Below, one piece after another: positions 11,337-19,587 of a stretch of 64,000 nt of DNA (position 1 is its first letter; every line of letters starts with the position of its first letter). This DNA is from Serinicoccus marinus DSM 15273 (GTDB lineage Bacteria > Actinomycetota > Actinomycetes > Actinomycetales > Dermatophilaceae). The DNA lies in the NCBI RefSeq assembly GCF_008386315.1, contig NZ_CP043808.1, positions 2,418,001 to 2,482,000 on the forward strand. Direction: 5' to 3'. The translations under genes and the position numbers were made by a program. The notes under the pieces are model-generated. The model ran no database searches, was not told where the DNA came from, and saw nothing but the letters and a program-made list of their open reading frames with translations.

Positions 11337-12038
11337 CTACTTCGTCGTCGCGCCATCGAGCTGGCGATGAAGAAGACTGGCGAATCCGAGGTACTCCAAC
11401 GCTTGCTGAGGATCCCGGGGCCGGAAGAGGTCGTGCGCCCTTGGGTTCCGCACTCCGAGCATCGCCCCACGGAAGAGCGCTGCGAACCCCTCTTGCTCGT
11501 CCTTTCCGCTCTGACCGGAAGCTGTGGACACGTAGACCCGCGGGTCCGAGCCGCCGAACACCTCGCCCATCAACTTGACACCGGACTGCGTGGATCCAGT
11601 GAGCTCCCGCACGCGGACTTCGATCGACTTGAATGCCTCGCTCACGGCGGCTTCGTAGTGCCCGTCGGCGAAGAGTTCGCTCGAGGAGCTGATGACCTCC
11701 TCATGAAGGTTTTCGATCGACAGTCGCCGCACGGGTGCTATGCGGCTCGGCGGCGCAGCGCCCCATGTCACGTGGATGTGCTCCATGCCGCGGAACGATG
11801 CTCCCGTGGGGTTGTTGACGTCGACGGTCGCCGCGACCTTCCGGGTCGTGCCGCCCCGTGGGTCTGGGAACTCCACGACATCGCCCTCGTAGATCGGAGT
11901 GTCTACAGCGAAGAACCCGGTCTTGGCCTGGATGTGCGCCTCCACATCAAATCGCTGCTCGTCTTCGGTACCGGGGTTGTGGACGATGGTGACCGTCGTA
12001 GTACCGAAAGTGCGGAAGTGAGACGGAAGCGGTGCCAT
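11337..12038 (-). CDS. TIGR02391-type protein
   Basis: A 233-residue protein starting MAPLPSHFRTFGTTTVTIVH at ATG 12038. The C-terminal half (about 140-230) carries the TIGR02391/Ymh family pattern: GVKLMGEVFGG, EEGFAALFRGAMLGVRNPRAH (written here with a Q insertion, DEQEGFAALFRG) and a final ALEYLGFASLLHRQLD. The RNPRAH element resembles the R-x4-H motif of HEPN-fold proteins. The N-terminal half has strands without a recognised domain. Genes of this family are often found in defence islands and next to restriction systems, though no function is established. It shares a cassette with the ApeA-like gene. Confidence 0.7.
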   Translation of the reverse strand: MAPLPSHFRTFGTTTVTIVHNPGTEDEQRFDVEAHIQAKTGFFAVDTPIYEGDVVEFPDPRGGTTRKVAATVDVNNPTGASFRGMEHIHVTWGAAPPSRIAPVRRLSIENLHEEVISSSSELFADGHYEAAVSEAFKSIEVRVRELTGSTQSGVKLMGEVFGGSDPRVYVSTASGQSGKDEQEGFAALFRGAMLGVRNPRAHDLFRPRDPQQALEYLGFASLLHRQLDGATTK

Positions 12039-12371
12039 GTTCCCAATGATGCCAGCGACTGCCGAGCACCGCCGGCAGTTCCGTGCCACGGCAGCCGCCC
12101 CTCGGCCGCTCCCTGGCGGAGGCATGCGAGAGACTCGCCTCATGGCCCGCAAGCAGCACTTCCCGACTGATCTGTCCCCCAGACACGGCATCCAGACACG
12201 GCATCGCGCTGCAAGATGCCTCCTCAGGAACGCCGACCGGCTTCTGCGGATCCGCCGAGGACCTGAAACCGTGATCCTGCTGCAACCTCTACGAGTTGCC
12301 CGCAGATCCCGCCAAGATGGATTCGTGCAAACGCCTGACGCCACAACGGAAACTGCAGAACGAGTGCGGCA
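12039..12371. other. Intergenic stretch, 333 bases, no gene recognised
   Basis: This lies between two divergent genes and should contain both promoters. Short frames exist here (for example a 112-residue one on the plus strand from 12037), but their products are basic, low in conserved pattern and lack ribosome sites, so I do not call them. An imperfect repeat, AGACACGGCATCCAGACACGG (two AGACACGGCATC-like units near 12180-12200), is visible. Confidence 0.4.
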
Positions 12372-13028
12372 GTGATCGGCGACTCCGTCCCTTGGAAGGA
12401 GGCCCTCGGTCGGATCGCTGTTGACGTCGAGAGGCGTGCGGGTCAGAAGCGATGGACGGACCGTACGGGCTTCCTTGTGGAGCGCGACGTCATGGTCGCG
12501 AGCTTCGCCATGCGGAAGCTCTTGGACACCCCTGGGAAGATTAGCGATGATGCCTCGGCCGAATACGTGCAGGTGCTCTCGCATCCTCTCGTCGGACAGC
12601 AGCCCGACTTTTGGAGCCGCCACGAGTTCTGGGAGATGTTCGACCTCGAGCAGGGCACCCACGAGCGGATCTCGGTCCGTGAGTTCTGCAACCGCGTCAT
12701 CCACAGCGTTGTGTTCTCGTTCAACGGCAGCGAAGAGCCGCCACACAGGCTCGAGGGGATCTTCGTCGCATCCGACTGGAGCAGCAGGAGGTCGTTGACC
12801 TACATCGAAGTCTCAGAACTTGTCCGCGTGCTCAGGATCTATGCCGTAGACGACGTCGTCTACATGACGATGCATCGTGATGCGGACGGCAGCATGCACG
12901 TCACCAATGCATCCCGTGAGCGACCGCGCGACCCTGAGTATGGCTCACCGCAGGGAATCCAAGGGTTCATTTCGACCCTTGGCTTCCACCAGTTTCGGCA
13001 CAGACGCACATCTACCGACCAGTGGTGA
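12372..13028 (+). CDS. Hypothetical protein, 218 residues
   Basis: The frame begins with GTG 12372 and reads MIGDSVPWKEALGRIAVDVE; there is no strong ribosome site, so the start is uncertain. The product is a mixed, non-repetitive soluble protein with sensible composition (HPLVGQQPDFWSRHEFWEMF; SWSS- and SYIEV-like blocks), which argues that it is real, but no family was recognised. Its end is convergent with the ApeA-like gene, 19 bases away. The base composition is clearly lower in GC than the core, as in the rest of this cassette. Confidence 0.55.
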   Translation: MIGDSVPWKEALGRIAVDVERRAGQKRWTDRTGFLVERDVMVASFAMRKLLDTPGKISDDASAEYVQVLSHPLVGQQPDFWSRHEFWEMFDLEQGTHERISVREFCNRVIHSVVFSFNGSEEPPHRLEGIFVASDWSSRRSLTYIEVSELVRVLRIYAVDDVVYMTMHRDADGSMHVTNASRERPRDPEYGSPQGIQGFISTLGFHQFRHRRTSTDQW

Positions 13029-13047
13029 CCTCCGAGGAACAGGTCGC

Positions 13048-14532
13048 TCAGGAGCCGGAGGCCGAGGTGACCAGCCACTCGCCCGAGGTCCGCGAAGTCG
13101 CCCTCAGCTGTGGGTGCTCCTGCACGATCTCTCGTTGCCGTTCCGCCGGCAAGCCAAGCTCGTGCAGGACGTTGAGGAGCACGACCGCGGTCGTCACTTC
13201 GACGACGGCGATCAGCTCATCGAAGGAATGGTTCGGTGTATTTCCCTCGTGCGCGAGGTCATTGCGGGCCCGCGTCGTCCTCTTCGCCCAGCGAGCGACG
13301 TCCGGCACCAGCAGTGCGATCGCTTCCTGATCGGGTCGCGCGGCGAGGGCATGGAGACGGTCCCGGAGCGTCGGATCATTGCGGATGGCCCCTTTAAACC
13401 TGTCCTGATGATCTTCGGGGACCTGGGCCAGCATCGCCTCACGCATCGCCGCGAACTCCGCCTTGGGGAAGGGCTTCTCGTCGATGCGGAGATTGCGGTG
13501 CAGAACCTCAGCAGCGCCCACGGCCGTCAGCAGATTGTTCTCGACGAAGCGAGCCGGCGCGTAGCGCAGGCCCAGGACCATGTTGGTCGCTGCCTGCAGG
13601 CGGCCATGGGCCTCGCACCAGCGGGGCAGGACCTCCTCGAACGGGAGCGAGGCGCAGGTGAAGAACACGCGGTGGTGGTCGACGACCTTCGCGTCGTGCT
13701 TGCCGAGCGCGGTGGGCGAGTAGAGCACGTCGGCTCGCCGGCGCGGCAGGGGCTGACCGTTCGGCAGGAGCGACTCGGTCCCGGCCACCTCGAGCCTAAG
13801 CCAGATCACGCCTGCCGCGCGGTGCGTCGCCAAGGCGATCAGGTCCTGCACCAGGCTCGCCGCTTTCAGCGCCTCGTTCAGCGCGAATGGTTCGGCTGGG
13901 AAGACTTGGATGGAGACGGTATCCCTCATGCGTCCGACGCTTCCGCCCTTGCGCTGGTCGAAGTACGGAAGCGTGTGTGTATGCGCGAGGCGATACTCGG
14001 TGCCGTCGACCACTACCGACTGAGCCTTGACCGGCTTCACCGAGATGCGCCCGGTCCCGTCGATTTTCCCGTCGGCAGCGCCGAGGAATCCTTCGAACAC
14101 GGACGATGCCGCCCAGAGCCCCAGATCCTCGACCGAGATCTCGACCCCGGAGAACGTCTGGTCGTCCTCGCCGCTGACATGCGCGCCGATGATTGCGACC
14201 GCTGCGGTCACGGTTTGCGTGTCAGGGCTCGCCACGCGCGCGCCGAATGTTCTCTTGCTGCTTATCGGGACTGAGCCGAGGAGGGTGATCTCTCGCTGCT
14301 CGGCGACCCCGTGGATCAGGTCCCACGTCCTGGTGCCCTCGTGGTACGCCGTCACCCCAGGCGCAGGGTTCGACATGATCCGGTCCTCGAACGCGCCGAT
14401 AAGCGAGAGCGAGAGGCCCCCATCAGCGTCGTAGCGGAGGACGCCCGGGACCTGGTCGTCAGGGTTGTCCGGCAACCACCACAAACCAGCCCATTCGCCG
14501 GTCCCGTCGAGGTTCAGTGGGTCGTTGGCCAT
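13048..14532 (-). CDS. ApeA-like HEPN anti-phage protein
   Basis: A 494-residue protein; ATG 14532 follows GGGGAG. The N-terminus (about 10-300) opens GEWAGLWWLPDNPDDQVPGV-LRYDADGGLSLSLIG, the pattern of the ApeA N-terminal domain: a G-x-W-x-LP motif, then a beta-rich region with repeated GVEIS and VSIQV strands. The C-terminal part is helical and contains RNDLAH at about 423-428, which fits the R-x4-H catalytic motif of HEPN ribonucleases. ApeA from E. coli is an abortive-infection HEPN protein acting against phage. From family knowledge this would be an RNA-cleaving defence effector; this member is somewhat shorter than the E. coli protein. It is flanked by junction site B 42 bases upstream of its start. 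Confidence 0.75.
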   Translation of the reverse strand: MANDPLNLDGTGEWAGLWWLPDNPDDQVPGVLRYDADGGLSLSLIGAFEDRIMSNPAPGVTAYHEGTRTWDLIHGVAEQREITLLGSVPISSKRTFGARVASPDTQTVTAAVAIIGAHVSGEDDQTFSGVEISVEDLGLWAASSVFEGFLGAADGKIDGTGRISVKPVKAQSVVVDGTEYRLAHTHTLPYFDQRKGGSVGRMRDTVSIQVFPAEPFALNEALKAASLVQDLIALATHRAAGVIWLRLEVAGTESLLPNGQPLPRRRADVLYSPTALGKHDAKVVDHHRVFFTCASLPFEEVLPRWCEAHGRLQAATNMVLGLRYAPARFVENNLLTAVGAAEVLHRNLRIDEKPFPKAEFAAMREAMLAQVPEDHQDRFKGAIRNDPTLRDRLHALAARPDQEAIALLVPDVARWAKRTTRARNDLAHEGNTPNHSFDELIAVVEVTTAVVLLNVLHELGLPAERQREIVQEHPQLRATSRTSGEWLVTSASGS

Positions 14533-14574
14533 CGTTCTCCCCTGCAAAGCTCATTCCCATCTCGCCGCCAGATG

Positions 14575-14615
14575 TCAGATTGAAAATCTAAACTCCACCG
14601 CGTTCCGGCACGTAG
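14575..14615 (-). repeat. ychF-3'-end-like junction site B
   Basis: On the minus strand, 14598-14575 encodes VEFRFSI plus TGA, preceded in frame by TCRNA (CGTGCCGGAACGCG). The codons TTT AGA TTT TCA are AT-rich, unlike the core. It separates the GNAT/higBA cassette from the ApeA cassette. Confidence 0.7.
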
Positions 14616-14643
14616 AACCATCACGGTGATCAGACCAGCGAGA

Positions 14644-15207
14644 TCACGAATCCGTCGGCACAGGCGCGCCGGACAGGATGCTGTAGACGAACATGTCCTT
14701 CCGCTGCTGACCCACCTGCTGCCACGATCGCAAGAACCCTTCTCGCTGATATCCACATCGTTCGGCAGCTCGCCACGACCCCTCGTTCCAGGGCTCGACG
14801 AACAATTGAAGTCGCTCGACCTCATCCAACGTCAACGCCCAGTCCGTCAACGCTTGCAGAGCAGCTGTGAGATAGCCGCGCCGTCGATGACCGGGGCCGA
14901 TCCAGTAGCCCGTGGTTGCGCGAGCCTCGTCGATGTCGCGCAGCCAGAGTCCGATCTGGCCGACGGCCGCATCGGTCTCCGAGTCTGCGATGGCGAAGGA
15001 ATAGCCGGCACCTGACTTAAGGCGTGAGTGCTGCCTCGCGATGTACTCCACCGCGTCGCGTCGGGACCCACTGGTGGGCACCGTGGTGATCCAGGGGATC
15101 AGGTCATCAGAGGCAGCCGAGACGACGAGACCCGCATCTCGCTCCTCGAAGGCCCTGAGCACGACCGGTCCGCGGCGCAAACGCGGCAACGTGTCAGGCA
15201 GCGCCAT
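14644..15207 (-). CDS. GNAT acetyltransferase, RimJ/RimL-like
   Basis: A 187-residue protein starting MALPDTLPRLRRGPVVLRAF at ATG 15207. It shows the GNAT layout: VVLRAFEERDA at the start, AVGQIGLWLRDID, then the acetyl-CoA motif YWIGPGHRRRGYLTAALQAL (Q/R-x2-G-x-G/A form, about 105-125) and a final ERCGYQREGFLRSW block typical of RimJ/RimL N-acetyltransferases. It likely acetylates a protein N-terminus or a small amine. It is the last gene of a small cassette led by higB and higA. Confidence 0.85.
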   Translation of the reverse strand: MALPDTLPRLRRGPVVLRAFEERDAGLVVSAASDDLIPWITTVPTSGSRRDAVEYIARQHSRLKSGAGYSFAIADSETDAAVGQIGLWLRDIDEARATTGYWIGPGHRRRGYLTAALQALTDWALTLDEVERLQLFVEPWNEGSWRAAERCGYQREGFLRSWQQVGQQRKDMFVYSILSGAPVPTDS

Positions 15208-15270
15208 GCAGTGACCAATCTTCGAAGGACAGGAGACTGCTCGCGCAGCATGCACGCACGTGGGTCACGG

Positions 15271-15573
15271 TCATGCGATCGGCAACGGGGTGATCGACGC
15301 GATCTGATCCCCCACGAGGTCCTCCGCGCGATCGAGCTCGTAGTGGCTCTGCAGGTTGATCCAGAACTCAGCCGAGGTGCCGAAGTACTTTGCAAGGCGC
15401 AGCGCAGTGTCCGCTGTGACCCCCCGCTTGCCGTGCACGATCTCGTTGATCCGCCGGGGTGGGACGCCGATCGACACGGCGAGCTTGTTCTGGGTGATGC
15501 CGAATCCCTCGATGAAGTCCTCCATGAGGACCTCCCCTGGATGGATCGGCGCGATCTTGTCAGTGGTAGTCAA
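15271..15573 (-). CDS. higA: HigA-family antitoxin (XRE type), intact copy
   Basis: A 100-residue antitoxin. The best start is TTG 15573 (MTTTDKIAPIHPGEVLMEDF), which overlaps the last codons of higB and follows GGAGGTGG. The first ATG would be in frame at VLMEDF, but it lies inside the conserved HPGE-x-L motif, so TTG is preferred. The helix-turn-helix GITQNKLAVSIGVPPRRINE and the HGKRGVTADTALRLAKYFGT block are the standard HigA signature, and the C-terminal AEFWINLQSHYELD segment is the dimer helix lost in the decayed copy. It should neutralise HigB and autorepress from the upstream palindrome. Confidence 0.9.
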   Translation of the reverse strand: MTTTDKIAPIHPGEVLMEDFIEGFGITQNKLAVSIGVPPRRINEIVHGKRGVTADTALRLAKYFGTSAEFWINLQSHYELDRAEDLVGDQIASITPLPIA

Positions 15574-15841
15574 CGATCTCCACCTCCTCCGGTCCGGCGG
15601 CCGTCCACACGAAGCAGATCCGCCACTGGTCGCTGATCCTGATGCTGTGTTGGCCAACTCGATCACCCTTCAGCGGTTCGAGCCGACTACCGGGTGGGAC
15701 GCGGAGGTCGTCGAACACCTCCGCGGATCCCACCTGACGAAGCTTGCGCAACGCGACCCGATGGATCCTCGGATCAAGGGACCGCACGCGTTCACGACGC
15801 CACAGCCGTTCGGTCTCCTTGCTGCCGAACGATCTGATCAC
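15560..15841 (-). CDS. higB: HigB/RelE-superfamily toxin, intact copy
   Basis: A 93-residue toxin starting at GTG 15841 (MIRSFGSKETERLWRRERVR). The family pattern is complete: RKLRQVGSAEVFDDLRVPPG, GVGQ/RVGQHSIRISDQWRICFVW and the terminal EEVEIVDYH. HigB proteins are ribosome-dependent mRNA endonucleases. It overlaps higA by 14 bases. It is about 85% identical by eye to the toxin half of the decayed copy at 10626-11195, so the two cassettes share an ancestor. Confidence 0.9.
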   Translation of the reverse strand: MIRSFGSKETERLWRRERVRSLDPRIHRVALRKLRQVGSAEVFDDLRVPPGSRLEPLKGDRVGQHSIRISDQWRICFVWTAAGPEEVEIVDYH

Positions 15842-15874
15842 GCGGCCAACATATAACGCAGACCGTCATTAACG

Positions 15875-15915
15875 CTAGACGTTAAACCGGAACTCCACCG
15901 CATTCCGGCACATAC
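15875..15915 (-). repeat. ychF-3'-end-like junction site C
   Basis: On the minus strand, 15898-15875 encodes VEFRFNV plus TAG, preceded in frame by MCRNA (TGTGCCGGAATGCG). The sequence right after the stop codon resembles that after site A, because both sites are followed by a higBA cassette. Confidence 0.7.
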
Positions 15916-16087
15916 CAACCTGTGGTTGCGTGTCTGGCTGGCATCGCCTCGGCCCCCACCTCGCCCCTTCCGGAGACGCAGAAGGTGGGGCAGCGGGGGC
16001 ACGCGACCCGATCTCGCGTCCGCCTCTGTCGGCAGCCCCTGATAGGACATAATGACAGGTGACTGCGACCCACAGGGAGGTGACTTG

Positions 16088-16651
16088 GTGCTGCCTGCAC
16101 TTGACGAGCAGACGGGCCTGCTTCCGCTGGGCCGATTCGGCGCGTCGTTGGAAGAGATCAAATCCCACTACGTTGACGATCCCCGGTTCGCGAAGTCGGC
16201 GACCCGCGCCGAGATCTGGCAGCACTTCGAGTCCGCTACCGACGGCATCCGCTCTGTCGTCCCCGTGGTGTGCGTATGGGTGGGTGGCAGCTTCCTTACC
16301 GACAAGATCGATCCTGACGACATCGACCTCGTCTACTGGGGCGAAGACGTGCTCGTTGACCAGGTGACCGACCCCAAGGATCGGTACATCCTGCAGATGT
16401 TCGGGATGAACCAGGTCCGACCAGCGACGGGCCTGCGCGTTGATACTCGATACTGCCTATGGCACGTGTTCCCCGAGGCGGACCGCGCCCACTCAGTCGA
16501 GCACCAGTCATATGCGTTGAATCGTGGCTACTGGGATGACTTCTGGATGCGCAAGCGCAACGGCGCGAAGGAAGATCCTCCGCAACGGCCGGATGCCCTA
16601 CCGCAGCGCGGCTACTTCGAAGTGACTCTGGACGGTTTCCATGGCGTTTGA
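16088..16651 (+). CDS. Putative nucleotidyltransferase-fold protein (DUF6932-like)
   Basis: GTG 16088 has a GGGAGG site 7 bases upstream and is preferred over the ATG at 16052. The 187-residue product contains VWVGGSFLTDKIDPDDIDLV (about 64-82), the glycine-serine and D-x-D pattern of minimal nucleotidyltransferases, then VYWGED. The later region is aromatic-rich with no clear domain. I believe this matches the DUF6932 family. Nucleotidyltransferase-fold proteins in mobile cassettes are frequently toxins or antitoxins (MenA/AbiEii/MNT classes), but this pairing is not one I recognise. The stop overlaps the next start by 11 bases. Confidence 0.65.
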   Translation: MLPALDEQTGLLPLGRFGASLEEIKSHYVDDPRFAKSATRAEIWQHFESATDGIRSVVPVVCVWVGGSFLTDKIDPDDIDLVYWGEDVLVDQVTDPKDRYILQMFGMNQVRPATGLRVDTRYCLWHVFPEADRAHSVEHQSYALNRGYWDDFWMRKRNGAKEDPPQRPDALPQRGYFEVTLDGFHGV

Positions 16652-17594
16652 CTGGGAGCAGTTCAAGGCCAACGTCCAAGGCGAAGCTGAGTGGCAGGAC
16701 GCAGATGATCTTGCGCGCATGAGCATCGAGACTCTGCGCGCTGAGCACGGCTTGCTGCGGCGCGACGCTTCTTCAGGGTCTCTGCGCCTGACTGGGCCAG
16801 GAATCACGATCCACTCGGGAGCGATCGACGGGATTGCTGACACGCTTCGCAATTTTCAGCGCCTGGTGCTTGCGACAGGCCTCGCGGTGAAGGGGCACAA
16901 GTCGTTGCGTGGGCAACCGCCCGCCGACGTCGTCTCGAAGACCCGACTGAACCTCAATGGTTCACCACTGCCGGGAAGCCTCATCCTGCAGATCGTGCCG
17001 ACGACTTCGCCAGCGGACGAGATCTCACCCCATGGCCAAGTCGGGCTGTTCGGAGACGACAATGCAGAGCCCCAGTTGATCGACACCGCCATGAAGCGAG
17101 CACTGGGACTGCTCGAGGACGGACGTCGTCTCGGCCCAGATGCCGACACCAGTGACTTCTTGGCGCGCATCCGCGAGTACGGACCGCGCGTCGCCACGAC
17201 GTTGCGCGACTTCTCGACAGGTCTGGTGAAATCAGGGTTCGAGCCTGATCTCACTTGGTCCCAGCCTCGCCAGGCGCGCCTGCGCACGCGCCTCTCCACG
17301 GCTGAACTCGCTCACATTGGAGAGCTCATCGCTTCTCGGGAACTCGAGCTCGAGCCGACCACCATCCGCGGCATCTTGCGGACTGTCAGCGAGATCAGCG
17401 CTTGGCAGCTGGAGATCGAGGACGGCGAGATCGTCAAGATCGACGCGAAGAAGATCCCTGCGGCGAACACTGCAACGCTGCGCACCGGCATGTCAGTTTC
17501 AGTCGATGTGTCAGTCACGGAAGAAACCGGCCCTGCCGGCGAAGTTAAGCCCAAGTACACGGCGACGTCGTTCACAGTGCTGAGCAACCCGTAA
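16641..17594 (+). CDS. Hypothetical partner of the nucleotidyltransferase-fold gene
   Basis: A 317-residue protein starting MAFDWEQFKANVQGEAEWQD, overlapping the upstream gene by 11 bases, so the two are coupled. It has helical segments (LRNFQRLVLATGLAVKGHKS; ELAHIGELIASRELELEPTT) and a C-terminal beta-rich part rich in valine and threonine (VSVDVSVTEE, YTATSFTVLS). No catalytic motif is recognised. The pair has the organisation of a toxin-antitoxin or defence module; which partner would be toxic is unknown. Confidence 0.6.
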   Translation: MAFDWEQFKANVQGEAEWQDADDLARMSIETLRAEHGLLRRDASSGSLRLTGPGITIHSGAIDGIADTLRNFQRLVLATGLAVKGHKSLRGQPPADVVSKTRLNLNGSPLPGSLILQIVPTTSPADEISPHGQVGLFGDDNAEPQLIDTAMKRALGLLEDGRRLGPDADTSDFLARIREYGPRVATTLRDFSTGLVKSGFEPDLTWSQPRQARLRTRLSTAELAHIGELIASRELELEPTTIRGILRTVSEISAWQLEIEDGEIVKIDAKKIPAANTATLRTGMSVSVDVSVTEETGPAGEVKPKYTATSFTVLSNP

Positions 17595-17615
17595 GGCCGA
17601 GTCGTTACACCACAT

Positions 17616-17880
17616 CTAGTCCAACGGCTGGATCCGGAGGTTGGTCCGCGGCGGCAAATCCCAGCCGTGACGCGCATGAATTTCCCTAACCAACTCTTCC
17701 GCGTTGACCTGGAGCTTGGCAAGTGCAGCCGCGTCGTGGCCGACTGATCGTAAATGGCGCAGGTTGCTGCTCAGCGCGTGCGCCCAACTCATCAGCGGGT
17801 CGAGGTTCGCCACCCGCCGCTCAACGGTGTCGCCGGGCTTGGCGGCCTCCATCACCTGGCGGCCGACCTGAGTTAGGTCA
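17616..17880 (-). pseudogene. Gene cut by the IS1634-like element (3' part)
   Basis: Reading from the IS edge, the frame is open as DLTQVGRQVMEAAKPGDTVE and continues to the stop at 17616 (about 88 residues; an internal ATG at 17855 gives 79). On the far side of the IS, ATG 19591 overlaps the stop of the membrane protein gene (ATGA) and gives MTWHDV before hitting the element. The natural reading is a second gene of the membrane-protein operon, split a few codons after its start. No target duplication is evident, so a few bases may have been lost. Helical, function unknown. Confidence 0.55.
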
Positions 17881-17882
17881 AA

Positions 17883-19574
17883 TGGCTTAGTGCCTTGGAT
17901 CGGTCTGCCCGAGGTCGTTCAGGAGGGCGTGCTCGTCGGGGCCGAGTGCTGGTGGCAGGGTGCGGATGGCGCCGTTGGCTTCGATGGTGGCCGAGCGCAA
18001 TGGGCGCAGCTGGCGCAGGACTCGGCGTAGCGAGAGCCCGGTGCGGGCCTGGACGGTGCGGGCGATGGCCAGGGCGGTGAACACGATGGTCAGGTGGGCC
18101 TCGATGGAGTCGCGACGTCGGGCGAACAGGGGCCGGGCCCGCAGGTCGCTCTTGGACATCCGGAACGACTGCTCCACGTGCCACAGGTCGGCGTAGGAGC
18201 TGATCACCTCGGACGCGGGCAGCACTGTGGTCGGGATGTTGGTGACCAGGCCCTTCAGCCCGGCGAGTCGTCGGGCCCGTGCCAGCGCTGCGTCGTCCAG
18301 GACCAGACCGTCGGTGCGGGTCTTGACGAACCGGGGCGTGCGGGCGGGTTTGTTGCCCTCGATCGCTGCCTTGGCGCGGTTCTCCTGGGCGGTGAGGGTC
18401 TTGTTGTCCCGTGCGAACCGTCTGGCCGAGTAGGACCACACCGCCCGCCACGAGGTCGGGTACTGCTCCGGGTCCCACACCGGCTCGGCGCGCAGGGCGG
18501 GGTCGTTCCCCTTGTTCTTGCCAGCCTTGGGGGTGAGGGTGTCGATGACCTGGCCGTCGGTGAACGCGTCCCCGTGCCAGCGGAAGTGCGAGGCCAGGTC
18601 GATCGGGGCCTTGGCGTTCTTGGACCCGACGATGAAGGTGTGCCCGGCCTCGTCCAGGGCCTTCAGATTGGCCGCGGACAGCATCCCGGCGTCCGCGACC
18701 ACGACCAGGTCGTTGATCTGGTGCCGGGCGGCGAAGGCCTCGATGATCGGCACGATCGTGTGGGTCTCGGCCTTGTTGCCCTCCCAGCACCCGATCTCTA
18801 GTGGGAACCCACCCCGGTCAACCAGCAGGCCGACGATGATCTGGGGGTCGACTCGTCGTTCCTTGGAGTACCCGACCTTGCGCAGCGCGTCCTCGTCGGC
18901 TGCTTCGAAGTGCAGCGTGGTCACGTCGTACAGACACAGCGACACATCTTCGCTGGCCCGGGCGTGCTGGAAGCACAGCTTGGCGATCTGGTCCCGGTAG
19001 GCCCCGTCCTGGCAGCGCCTCAGCGTGCGACTGCGGGTCGACAGACTCGCGGAGACCCGGCCCAGGTCAGCCAGCACCCGGTCGGCGTCCAGCAGGCTGG
19101 TCGGCTCGACCAACCGGGCGATGACCAGGTCGCGGAACACCTCATCACCCAGGGCGTCGAACCCCAAGTCGGTGTACACCCCGGCCAGGGCGTCGTACAG
19201 CACCGCCGAGGAGGTGCGCAGCACCTGCGGTGCGGCCACCACCGCGCGCCGGCCCACCGGCCCGGCCGGGTCGTCGAACAGCGTCGCCGCGGACGGTGCC
19301 GGCACCATCGCTGCTCGGGGCACCGGTATCGACAGTCCCAGGTCCAGCTCGCCCTGAGCGTCGCCCTCGAGCAGTTGGCGTGCCTGAGCCATCAGCAACC
19401 CGAGCTCGGCCCCGTCGTGCGCTGATCCCACGTGGCGCACGATCCGCCGCCGCCCGTCCACGGACTCCGCAATCTGTACCGCGGTCGCCCCCGAGGCCGT
19501 CCGCACCCGCCGGATCCACGCCATCCCACGATCCTAGGACCCCGATTAGTGCCTCAACGACGCACTAAGCCACC
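17883..19574. mobile_element. IS1634-like insertion sequence
   Basis: The transposase gene fills the element. The ends are inverted: the left edge begins TGGCTTAGTGCC (17883) and the complement of the right edge reads GGTGGCTTAGTGCG (from 19574), giving an 11-bp core TGGCTTAGTGC in both. The element is about 1.69 kb. The flanking bases do not show a clear direct duplication, so exact edges are uncertain by a few bases. It sits inside cassette D-C of the ychF-linked island. Confidence 0.8.
17887..19524 (-). CDS. Transposase, IS1634 family (IS4-superfamily DDE)
   Basis: A 545-residue intact transposase starting MAWIRRVRTASGATAVQIAE. DDE residues are visible as LYDVTTLHFEA (first Asp, about 205), VVVADAGMLSAANL (second Asp, about 280) and WHVEQSFRMSKSDL (Glu, about 455, in a Y-(2)-R-like E signature). 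The length is typical for the family. The stop codon lies within the left terminal repeat. The frame is uninterrupted, so the element may still be active. Confidence 0.9.
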   Translation of the reverse strand: MAWIRRVRTASGATAVQIAESVDGRRRIVRHVGSAHDGAELGLLMAQARQLLEGDAQGELDLGLSIPVPRAAMVPAPSAATLFDDPAGPVGRRAVVAAPQVLRTSSAVLYDALAGVYTDLGFDALGDEVFRDLVIARLVEPTSLLDADRVLADLGRVSASLSTRSRTLRRCQDGAYRDQIAKLCFQHARASEDVSLCLYDVTTLHFEAADEDALRKVGYSKERRVDPQIIVGLLVDRGGFPLEIGCWEGNKAETHTIVPIIEAFAARHQINDLVVVADAGMLSAANLKALDEAGHTFIVGSKNAKAPIDLASHFRWHGDAFTDGQVIDTLTPKAGKNKGNDPALRAEPVWDPEQYPTSWRAVWSYSARRFARDNKTLTAQENRAKAAIEGNKPARTPRFVKTRTDGLVLDDAALARARRLAGLKGLVTNIPTTVLPASEVISSYADLWHVEQSFRMSKSDLRARPLFARRRDSIEAHLTIVFTALAIARTVQARTGLSLRRVLRQLRPLRSATIEANGAIRTLPPALGPDEHALLNDLGQTDPRH

Positions 19575-19587
19575 ACATCGTGCCAGG

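Noticed and set aside
12037..12375. 112-residue plus-strand frame in the gap before the 12372 gene
   Set aside because: Basic, no ribosome site, no family pattern; more likely a promoter region.
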